Shown here: positions 40,202 through 48,400 of the stretch, in pieces
How positions within the stretch are numbered: the stretch's first letter is position 1
Layout of the letters: the number at the start of each line of letters is the position of its first letter
Source: a virus
Length of the DNA: 64,000 nucleotides
IMG/VR virus record: IMGVR_UViG_3300027752_000013
Coordinates: 1 to 64,000 of that record
Reading direction: 5' to 3' (one strand)
Translations under genes and position numbers: made by a program
The notes under the pieces: generated by a model
What the model was told of the DNA's origin: nothing
The model's database searches: none
The model's input: only the letters and a program-made list of their open reading frames with translations

Positions 40202-40221
40202 ACACAAAAATTGTGTATATT
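40202..40221 (+). promoter_or_regulatory. ACACAA/TTGTGT dyad overlapping a GTATATT box
   Basis: ACACAA-AAA-TTGTGT forms a 6-bp dyad that overlaps the promoter-like GTATATT (40215-40221), followed by TATTATAG. The next gene begins at 40317 after a long leader of about 90 nt. It may be an operator-regulated promoter. Confidence 0.45.
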
Positions 40222-40316
40222 ATTATAGTAACACAGAAGTTACGAGCAGAGTAAACTGTTAAAATCATTTATATATAACTAGTGAGGGTAATGGTCTTCA
40301 CACAAAATTAATAATT

Positions 40317-41537
40317 ATGGCTTATTTTAATCATGCGTTTAACAAGACGTTTATTGCAGATAGCACGCTGGCAACAGGTGATACTGCAACAAGCGCACTT
40401 ACCGCTGGTCAAGTAGCTTTAGTGAGTGATGCAACTTGGGCATCTGTAGCAATACCGGGAGCACCTGCAAAGGGAGCACTTGGCTACATTGTACAAGGTT
40501 CATTCTATACTAAAGATACTATTGGAAACAATCCAGGACACGGTGGGTATCAAGAATCTGTAAAATCTAAAGGGATTAACCCAAGATATATTACAAGATT
40601 ATGGAGTGCAACATGTCAGACTGCTGTACAAGCTACAGCTAGCTTATCTTTAGCATCTGATTGTGCACCATGTGGTAAAACACAATTTATGAGAATTGAC
40701 GTGAAGGGATCTCCTGCACTAAGATTCTTAAACCACAATGCATATGCTATTGGTGATTCTGCCAATGTATGTTGTATTGAAGGACAAGAATATATTGATC
40801 CAGCAGTAGTTGCTGCAACAATGGCTAAGATGGTTCTTGGAGATCCACTAATCAAGCCTTTTGTAGCTGAGAAAAGTGGTGGTGGTGTAGATGTAACCGT
40901 TACTACAGCTGGTGTAGGTACAACAAGTACTTATACAATTGCTGAAGTATTAGACGGAACATATACTCCTTCTACTGATCCTAATGGAGTAAATAAAGTA
41001 TCTGTAAAAGTAAACTTCGTTGGAGCTTATGTAGATACTGTATTTGGAAATTGTTCTTTTGACACAAGAGATCACTTTAATGCTGAGCCAGTAGAAATCA
41101 TTACTTCATTGTTAGATGAAACTGGTAACCCATGTAATGACTGTGGTGTATCTGCAAGAACTGCAGGGCAAATGCAACAGACTCAAGGTGAAGAAGTAAT
41201 TAGAGATTTAATTATGTCTGAAAGATACCGTCAGTCTCCTTATAACCAAGGAAATGCTGATAGTGCAAGATTCAGAGAAATTGAAATGTCTGATGAATTG
41301 CTTTCTGCTGTTGATAGAAGTGCAACTTACAAAGCATATTACGTACAACATTCTGTACCAAGATTTAACAATCCATCTGGAGTGTTTGATAATGATCAGT
41401 ATGTATACAAGATTTTTGTAAAATGTTCTGATACTGCTGCTCAATTAGAAGCAGAAGTTTTAATGGAAGCTTTAGCAACCTGGGCTGATGGAACAGGAAA
41501 CTATGTACCATTTGAAAAAAATATAGACGCAATTTAA
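40317..41537 (+). CDS. Abundant structural-like protein (406 aa)
   Basis: Not recognised by motif. The N-terminal half is rich in small residues (SALTAGQVALVSDATW, GALGYIVQGSFYTKDTIGNN) and cysteines (CQTAVQATASLSLASDCAPCG), while the C-terminal part is helical (EEVIRDLIMSERYRQSPYN, then a region with VDRSATYKAYYVQH). A promoter-like box with a long leader lies upstream and a very strong terminator lies downstream, so it is likely made in quantity as its own transcript. It is probably a major virion component of head or tail. Confidence 0.65.
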   Translation: MAYFNHAFNKTFIADSTLATGDTATSALTAGQVALVSDATWASVAIPGAPAKGALGYIVQGSFYTKDTIGNNPGHGGYQESVKSKGINPRYITRLWSATCQTAVQATASLSLASDCAPCGKTQFMRIDVKGSPALRFLNHNAYAIGDSANVCCIEGQEYIDPAVVAATMAKMVLGDPLIKPFVAEKSGGGVDVTVTTAGVGTTSTYTIAEVLDGTYTPSTDPNGVNKVSVKVNFVGAYVDTVFGNCSFDTRDHFNAEPVEIITSLLDETGNPCNDCGVSARTAGQMQQTQGEEVIRDLIMSERYRQSPYNQGNADSARFREIEMSDELLSAVDRSATYKAYYVQHSVPRFNNPSGVFDNDQYVYKIFVKCSDTAAQLEAEVLMEALATWADGTGNYVPFEKNIDAI

Positions 41538-41559
41538 AAAGTAACTATATTTAAATAAT

Positions 41560-41589
41560 AGAGCAGGGGAGAAATCTCCTGCTCTTTTT
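41560..41589 (+). terminator. Terminator after the 406-aa gene
   Basis: AGAGCAGG(G)GA pairs with TCTCCTGCTCT around GAAA, followed by TTTTT. One of the strongest hairpins in the window. Confidence 0.85.
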
Positions 41590-41613
41590 ATTTTATATTG
41601 TCTGTTATTTTTT

Positions 41614-41620
41614 GTATATT
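41614..41620 (+). promoter_or_regulatory. GTATATT promoter-like box
   Basis: TTTTGTATATTATCTATATAG, 30 nt before the ATG at 41650 and directly after a terminator. A TTG lies about 14 nt before it. Confidence 0.5.
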
Positions 41621-41649
41621 ATCTATATAGTCTAATAAAGTACTAAAAC

Positions 41650-42225
41650 ATGGCAAGCAAACATATATTAAGTTTAGAAATACCTACAGTATCAAACTGT
41701 GATTTATTGTGTATTAAAGATACAAGTCAATACAGTTCAGAGCTTGCTGTGGATTGTGAAGAACTATTAATTACACTACCTGGATTTAGTGTACCGGTAC
41801 TTATAAAAGTAGATAAAGGATTTGACATGTGTTTGACTGCATGTATACTGGCATTACAAACATTAAATTGTGGTACATCTCAGGACAAAATTCCTGACGG
41901 AATATACATTGTTAAATATAGTGTGTCTCCTAACTCTAAAGTTTATGTGGAATATAACCATTTAAGAGTAACTAGATTGCTTACAACATACTATGAAGTG
42001 TTGTGTGATTTAGAAGTACAAGCGTGTCAACCAGATTCTGATAAACAGGAATTGTTATCAGAGATGAGTTTTATAAAAACTTTAATAGATGCAGCAGTAG
42101 CTAATGTAGAATATTGTCAATCTGCCGCACAAGGAATGCAACTATATAATTATGCTAAAAGCAGATTAAACAAAATTGCTTGTCCTTCAGGAAACTGTGG
42201 ATCAAGCTCAACATATTTAACATAA
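41650..42225 (+). CDS. Cys-rich hypothetical virion protein (191 aa)
   Basis: Contains many cysteines (CDLLCIKD, DCEELLI, MCLTACI, CDLEVQACQ, CPSGNCG), spread over the length rather than in a zinc-type cluster. The N-terminal half is beta-rich (LSLEIPTVSNCD, LPGFSVPVLIKV). Probably a virion surface or tail-adhesion protein. First gene after the GTATATT promoter, and 10 nt before the small zinc-ribbon gene. Confidence 0.65.
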   Translation: MASKHILSLEIPTVSNCDLLCIKDTSQYSSELAVDCEELLITLPGFSVPVLIKVDKGFDMCLTACILALQTLNCGTSQDKIPDGIYIVKYSVSPNSKVYVEYNHLRVTRLLTTYYEVLCDLEVQACQPDSDKQELLSEMSFIKTLIDAAVANVEYCQSAAQGMQLYNYAKSRLNKIACPSGNCGSSSTYLT

Positions 42226-42235
42226 ACCAAACAAT

Positions 42236-42394
42236 ATGTCAAACTGTGCACACTGTAATAAAAGATTCACCTGCGGGTGTCAAAAGACTTCAATAGGAAA
42301 TGGGGTTATTGTATGTAAACAATGTAAAGATAAAGCTAATAACGTTAATAAAGAATTAGCTAGATTACAGATACAAGATTTAAGAAATAAATAA
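42236..42394 (+). CDS. Small Cys-rich protein (52 aa)
   Basis: A 52-residue gene starting at ATG 42236: CAHCNKRFTCGCQ and CKQCKDKANN, four to five Cys in a CxxC..CxC..CxxC arrangement (residues 4-30), consistent with a small zinc-ribbon, followed by a basic helical tail. It stands between the 191- and 180-aa genes with spacers of 10 and 1 nt. Confidence 0.6.
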   Translation: MSNCAHCNKRFTCGCQKTSIGNGVIVCKQCKDKANNVNKELARLQIQDLRNK

Positions 42395-42395
42395 T

Positions 42396-42938
42396 ATGGC
42401 TAAAGCAATAAGATCATATTCTAATGCTGAACAAGTAAAAGAATTATCTCTACTAAAAAGAATTAAAGTAGAGCAAACTTTTGCTCAACAAGTATATGCA
42501 AATTTCCAGTCTATTAGATTTGGAATTGAAGCATGCTGTTATACAGATGTGGAACAAGCTATACTAAGAAAAGATATATGTGATTGGCAAAATGCAGCAA
42601 GTACAAAGATTGTAGTTGCTACAGAAGTACCAGGAGTATTTGTTGAACCTTTAGCAAAAATAAATTCAGAATCAAGTATATCATGTCCTTCAATTCCAAC
42701 TAATGTATGTACTGTTTTAGATCTAGAATCTATTATTGGTGCAACAGGAACATTTACAGAATGTTTTACAGATGATTCTAAACTATGGACTATAACACAT
42801 AATTTAGGAAAATTTCCATCTGTTACTATAGTAGATGATAATAAAGAAGTAGTAATAGGAGCAATAGATTATAAATCTACAAACCAAGTTACTGTTTCTT
42901 TTAATAGTCCTTTAGATGGATGTGCATTTTTAAATTAA
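42396..42938 (+). CDS. Tail protein with C-terminal adhesion-like domain (180 aa)
   Basis: Helical N-terminus (ELSLLKRIKVEQTFAQQVY), then a linker, then a compact beta domain at the end (WTITHNLGKFPSVTIVDDN, VVIGAIDYKSTNQVTVSF, GCAFLN) of a type found at the C-terminus of many tail fibre or tail-tip proteins. Three Cys lie in the middle. It precedes the two large fibre genes, so it is likely part of the adsorption apparatus. Confidence 0.65.
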   Translation: MAKAIRSYSNAEQVKELSLLKRIKVEQTFAQQVYANFQSIRFGIEACCYTDVEQAILRKDICDWQNAASTKIVVATEVPGVFVEPLAKINSESSISCPSIPTNVCTVLDLESIIGATGTFTECFTDDSKLWTITHNLGKFPSVTIVDDNKEVVIGAIDYKSTNQVTVSFNSPLDGCAFLN

Positions 42939-42968
42939 ATAAATAACAACAACTAAAATAAAAAAACA

Positions 42969-45374
42969 ATGGCAATTAAGTATTTAGTGGGTTTAGACGT
43001 TGATGGCAACATTGAGTTAAACTCAAATCAAATTAAGGAGGTCCGTATAGACAACCTTGCAGCTGACCCAACGGGATCCGCTGGTAGAATCTATTACAAC
43101 ACTAGTTCTACAAAATTAAGGTATTATAACGGAACTGCTTGGAATGATTTATCTTCTGCAACAGATACGAATACTACCTATGATCTATCAGGTGTTGGTG
43201 CATTAAATGGAACAGCGGGTGTAAGACTTGCAGGTTCAGATGGAACTAATGATGATGTAATTATTACAGGTGCAGGTACAGTAGGAGTAACTAGAAGTGG
43301 TAATACACTTACAGTTACAGGAACTGATTCAGCAGCTGGAACAGTTACAAACGTGCTTGGAGGTACAGGAGTTACTGTCACAGGTACATCAACTGTAACA
43401 CCAACTGTAAACATTACATATAGTGGTGTAGCGAATGCTATCTTAGAAGCAACCCAACAAGCTATTACAGAGGAAGACTATTTATGGTATTCAGCTGCAG
43501 CAGATAATGTTATCTATAAAGAAGTACTATCTAAATTTCCTGGTTTTGGAAAAGATGGTACAGTTACTTCTGTAGGATCTGGAGCAGGTTTAACAGGTGG
43601 AACAATTACTGGTTCTGGTACATTAGAAGTAGACTATGTAGGAGCAGATAACATTATATTAGCAGCAGCTGATGGTGTTACAACACCAATTACTGTTGCT
43701 TCAACGGATAAAATAATTGTAAGTGATGATACTGATAGCAATGTTAAATTTGTAAATATATCTCAAATTACTGCAGCAATTGGTGGTGGTACTGTAACAA
43801 GTATTGATGTAAGTGGTGGAACAACTGGATTAACTACTTCAGGTGGGGCAGTTACTACATCAGGAACAATAACATTAGCTGGTACATTAATTGCTGGAAA
43901 CGGTGGTACTGGACAAAGTGTTTATACTGTAGGAGATATTCTATATGCTAGTGCAACAGGTACTCTAAGTAAATTAGGTATTGGATCAACTGGACAAGTA
44001 TTAAAAGTAGCATCAGGTATTCCATCATGGGCAACAGATGCTAATGCAGGAGGAACCGTAACAAGCATAGGTATTACAACTCCAGGTACTGCTCTTACAA
44101 TTACAAATACACCTATTACTACATCAGGAGATATTGATATTGCAGGTGCTGGTAATAACACACAAGTAATTTTAGGTGATTTAACTCTAGGGTCTTATAC
44201 ACAAGGTACAGTAACAAGTGTTGCTACAGGTGCAGGTCTTAAGGGTGGAACAATAACAGCTACAGGTACAGTTGAAGTTGATTATGGAACAAGCGGTCTT
44301 ATACAAGATGCTCCATTAATGGGACAAACACCAGTGTCTGATGACTTAATATTAATACAAGATGTTGCAAGTGGTACAGGTGTAACAGCTAAACAACCAT
44401 TTGGTAAGGTTTCATTATCTGTATTTGATTCACCTTCTGCTGATTTAAGTTTTGGAGCCTTCAAACTTATAACTTTAGCAAATGGTACAGCATCAAAGGA
44501 TGCAGTTAACTTAGGACAAGTACAAGCACTTGTAGCCGGAGTTGGTGTATTCCAAGGTGGATATGACGCATCTGCAAACTCACCAGCAATAGCAGGAGCA
44601 AGTAATATTGCTCTTACAACGGGTGATTTCTTTGTTGTTACTAAAGATGGTACTATAGCATTTAATGGAAGCACGGTAGACGTAGAGGTTGGTGATACAA
44701 TTTATGCTAATCAAGCAATTGGAGCAGGTTCTAATCCTCCAGCTTCAGATTATGCTATAGTAATACAAGATCAAAACATTGCGGGTGTAGGTGCTACAGA
44801 TGGAGCAACTGAAAAAGGTGTTGCTGGATTTAGTAGTGCAACTTTTGCTGGTACAGCAACTGGATTCATTACTGTTAAAGCAGGTGGAATTAGTGATGCT
44901 CAACTAGCAAGTACATTCAATAAGATTATTGGTACTGACTTAGATCTTGATACTAGTGCTGTAGATGTAGTTGATCAGATTAATGTTACTGATGGTGTTA
45001 TCACATCAATGAGTAAAAGAACATTACCTAATGCTGCAACAGGATCAGTTGGTGTTACAGAGATAGCAACACAAGCTGAAGTAGATGCAGGAACAGATAC
45101 ATTTAGATATGTAACTCCAGCAACATTAGCAAGTGCTCAATCTAAACAATCATATACAGGGTTATGGCCAAGTGCAAATGCAACATCTTGGAAGGTGTTG
45201 AATTCTGATCATAGCTTAGGCAATGGACCTTTTATTATTCAAACTTATACAAGTAGTGGTGATCAAATATTTATGGATGTCAACATGAATATTACCAATG
45301 GAGATATAACATTTACAGCTGCTAAAACTGTAACTGCTAATAGTGTAAGAGTTGTGATGCAGGTTATTGATTAA
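42969..45374 (+). CDS. Tail fibre, Gly/Thr/Ser-rich beta-repeat protein (801 aa)
   Basis: Repetitive fibre. Units such as GTVTSVGSGAGLTGGTITGSG and GTVTSVATGAGLKGGTITATG recur, with a NGGTGQS link and Thr/Ser-rich beta turns, typical of trimeric tail fibres. The N-terminal 35 residues (KYLVGLDVDGNIELNSNQIKEV, quoted in part) probably fix it to the tail. The C-terminal part (about residues 700-801, SWKVLNSDHSLGNGPFIIQ) is a distinct beta domain, likely the receptor-facing tip. There is no S74 chaperone domain here, unlike the next gene. Confidence 0.82.
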   Translation: MAIKYLVGLDVDGNIELNSNQIKEVRIDNLAADPTGSAGRIYYNTSSTKLRYYNGTAWNDLSSATDTNTTYDLSGVGALNGTAGVRLAGSDGTNDDVIITGAGTVGVTRSGNTLTVTGTDSAAGTVTNVLGGTGVTVTGTSTVTPTVNITYSGVANAILEATQQAITEEDYLWYSAAADNVIYKEVLSKFPGFGKDGTVTSVGSGAGLTGGTITGSGTLEVDYVGADNIILAAADGVTTPITVASTDKIIVSDDTDSNVKFVNISQITAAIGGGTVTSIDVSGGTTGLTTSGGAVTTSGTITLAGTLIAGNGGTGQSVYTVGDILYASATGTLSKLGIGSTGQVLKVASGIPSWATDANAGGTVTSIGITTPGTALTITNTPITTSGDIDIAGAGNNTQVILGDLTLGSYTQGTVTSVATGAGLKGGTITATGTVEVDYGTSGLIQDAPLMGQTPVSDDLILIQDVASGTGVTAKQPFGKVSLSVFDSPSADLSFGAFKLITLANGTASKDAVNLGQVQALVAGVGVFQGGYDASANSPAIAGASNIALTTGDFFVVTKDGTIAFNGSTVDVEVGDTIYANQAIGAGSNPPASDYAIVIQDQNIAGVGATDGATEKGVAGFSSATFAGTATGFITVKAGGISDAQLASTFNKIIGTDLDLDTSAVDVVDQINVTDGVITSMSKRTLPNAATGSVGVTEIATQAEVDAGTDTFRYVTPATLASAQSKQSYTGLWPSANATSWKVLNSDHSLGNGPFIIQTYTSSGDQIFMDVNMNITNGDITFTAAKTVTANSVRVVMQVID

Positions 45375-45387
45375 TTAAATTAAATTT

Positions 45388-45431
45388 AGAGGGATTCTTG
45401 AATTTAAACATTTAAGAATTCCTCTTTTTTT
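45388..45431 (+). terminator. Terminator between the two fibre genes
   Basis: AGAGG(G)ATTCTT pairs with AAGAATTCCTCT around a 14-nt loop, followed by T7. The next promoter-like box is at 45440. Confidence 0.8.
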
Positions 45432-45439
45432 AAAAAGTA

Positions 45440-45446
45440 GTATATT
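45440..45446 (+). promoter_or_regulatory. GTATATT promoter-like box
   Basis: AGTAGTATATTTACATTTT, 19 nt before the ATG of the large fibre gene and directly after a terminator. It matches TATATTT(A) of the TAnnTTTG class. Confidence 0.5.
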
Positions 45447-45464
45447 TACATTTTATAAAAAGAC

Positions 45465-48400
45465 ATGGCAAAAATAATTAGTAATCTACAAGTTGAAGGG
45501 AATGTACAAATGGATACAATGGCTAATGCTACTGTAGACACAAATCACTTTGTAGTAAGTGATGGGGGTATATTAAAATACCGTACTGGGGCTCAACTAA
45601 GATCTGATATTGGAGCTGGAACAGGAAGTGGTTCTGTTACATCTATTACAGTAACTGGATCAAATGGTTTATCTGGAACAGGTACAATTACTTCTTCTGG
45701 AACAATTACTTTATCAAATTCTGATAGAGGTTCTTCTCAAGCAATTTATAAAAATGTAGTAGCTGATTCCGGTGGAACAGCAACTGCTAATAGTAATAAT
45801 GATACCCTTACTATAACAGGTGGTAAAAATGTCAGCACGGTTAGAAGTGGTGATACTATTACAATTATTGCTACAGATACAGATACAAATAATTATGTTA
45901 GTTCCGTAAGTTTTAATACTTCTAATGGAATATTAACATTAAACAGATCAGGGCTTAGTGCCCTTACTGTAGATTTAGATGGAAAATATGTTGATCTAAC
46001 ATCTAACCAAACTGTAGCAGGTGACAAGATATTTACAGGCACCACTACACTTAAAAATGCATATCAAGCTTATCATCAAGTAGCTACAGGTGATTATTAT
46101 TATGATTCATATGATGGTTCTAAAAACTTAAGATGGTTAGTACAAGGAGCTAAGTCTGATATAATTAGATATCAATCCTATAGCAATACAGAGTATTGGA
46201 ATGGTTCATCTTGGGTTTCATGGACTCAAACTACCATGTTTAATAATATATTAGATGGCCAAAAATCTACAAGTTCTGGGGGTTCCATTACAAATACAAC
46301 TAAAAAATTTAGATTTGAAGTTCAATCAAACACTGGATGGCCAACTACTGCTATATTATGGGTTGAAACTTCTTGGACTGGAGCAGCATGGCCCGGTCTT
46401 AATGTTGAAATAGAAGAGTGGGATACTGCTACTAGTTCTTGGTCTACAAACCCTGGAGCCAATGCAGCATTTACGTCTGCTAACGGTGTTACCAATTGGG
46501 GTTTAATGGGGCATGTTGTTACTTCATTACACACAGGTGATAGTCTTACTAGGATCACATTAGATTTTGGGGCAATGCCTACAAGTGGTGGTTATCAAAC
46601 AGTACCATTGTTAAATGTAATGATTACATCTAACTTTTCAGGACTTGATAATACTGTATTTCCTTTTACCGTAGACTATAATAAAAACCTTACAACAACA
46701 GGTAATTTTTATGGAGCTGGAGGTAACTCAACAGAGTGGAATTCTGCATATGACAACACAATTAATAAACTTGCCGTAACAGGAACAACAACTAAAACAT
46801 TAACTGCCACACAAAATGATGGTGGTACACTAACTACATCTTGGGCAGATGTTAATACAGATACTAATAACTATGTTAGTGCTGTAGCATTTAATACAAC
46901 TAATGGTATTTTAACTTTATCACGTAGCGGCCTTACAGCCCTTACAGTTGATTTGGACGGTAGATATTTAACATCTGCATCTAATTACTATTTGGATGGT
47001 ATAAGTAAATCAGGTAATACACTTACATTTAGTGTTAGCGGTACCACAAATCAAACATATACATTTGGAGGCAATGCCTTTAATAGTACTACAATTTATG
47101 CTGAGCCAGGTATATATAGTGGTGGTGGTACACCAACTTTAGCTTCAGGTGTAACTGGAGCAGAAGTAAGATCTTTAATTGGTGCTGGTACTTCCAGTTT
47201 AGTGATTGGTACAACTGCATCTACAGCAATGGCAGGTAATACAACAACTATTACTTCTCAACAGGCAACAGATATTGCAAATAACAATAAGAAAGTAACT
47301 GATTCTGGAGTACCAGCAGTAACATCTAATGGTAGCACACCAGCATTAAACACTGGAATAAGTGCTGCAGAAATGAGAAGTCTTATTGGAGCAGGAACAG
47401 GATCATCTAATTTAGTATTAGGAACTACATCAACAACAGCAAAGAGAGGTGATACTACAACTATAACTTCTACTCAAGCATCAAACATTCTTACTAATAA
47501 TGGTAAAGTAAGTGACACAGGTACACCTGCAGTCTTATCAAATGGGACTACTCCTTCACTAAATTCTGGAATATCAGCTAGTGAAATGAGAGTTCTTATA
47601 GGAGCTGGTACATCTAGTCTTACAATAGGCACAACCTCATCAACTGCAAAAGCAGGTAACACAACAACAATAACAGGTGCTCAAGCAACTGCTATTACAA
47701 ACAACTCTGCTAAAGTATCTGATACAGGCACACCAGCAATTCTATCTAATGGAGCAACACCTACGTTAAACTCAGGTATATCTGCTGCTGAAGTAAGAAG
47801 CCTTATTGGAGCAGGTACTTCAAGTAGTGCAGGAGTTACAAGTGTAAGCGGTACTGCAAATAGAATTTCTGTTACGGCAGGTGCTACACCAACGGTAAAT
47901 GCAATTACAGGTACAGTAACTTCTTCTTCTGCTAATTTAGCAACAGGTGCTCAGATACAAACAGCTATTAATTCAGCTGTAACAGGAGTATTAAAATATA
48001 AAGGAACTTGGGACGCTGCTGGAAATATTCCAACACTAATAAGTGCAAAGGGAACTGTTGGTGAATACTATATTGTTTCTAAAGCTGGATCAACAAATTT
48101 AGATGGAATTACAGATTGGGCAGTTGGTGACTGGGCTGTATTCTCTGATCAAGCTACAGACGCTTGGCAGAAAATAGATAACACTCAAGTAGGTAACGTA
48201 ACAGGTAGTGGTTCATCAGGAAGAGTTGCATATTGGAATGGATCAACTAATGTAACAAGTGATGCAGGATTAACATTTAATGGCAGTACAAATGCTTTAA
48301 CTGTTAGTGGTGCAGTAACCTGGAGTGGTGGTGGATCAACAGAATCTAATGCTGCATATGATAATAGTATTACAGGATTTTCTGATAGTGGATCTTCAAC

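Noticed and set aside
43178-44674. Several long open frames on the minus strand across the fibre gene
   Set aside because: They are produced by the Thr/Gly/Ser-rich repeats of the plus-strand fibre read backwards, are Pro/Val-rich, lack start signals and lie opposite to a strong gene.
47160-47830. CRISPR-like array
   Set aside because: The regular spacing belongs to coding repeats of the fibre with codon-level variation; there are no short identical repeats with unique spacers. I saw no CRISPR array elsewhere.
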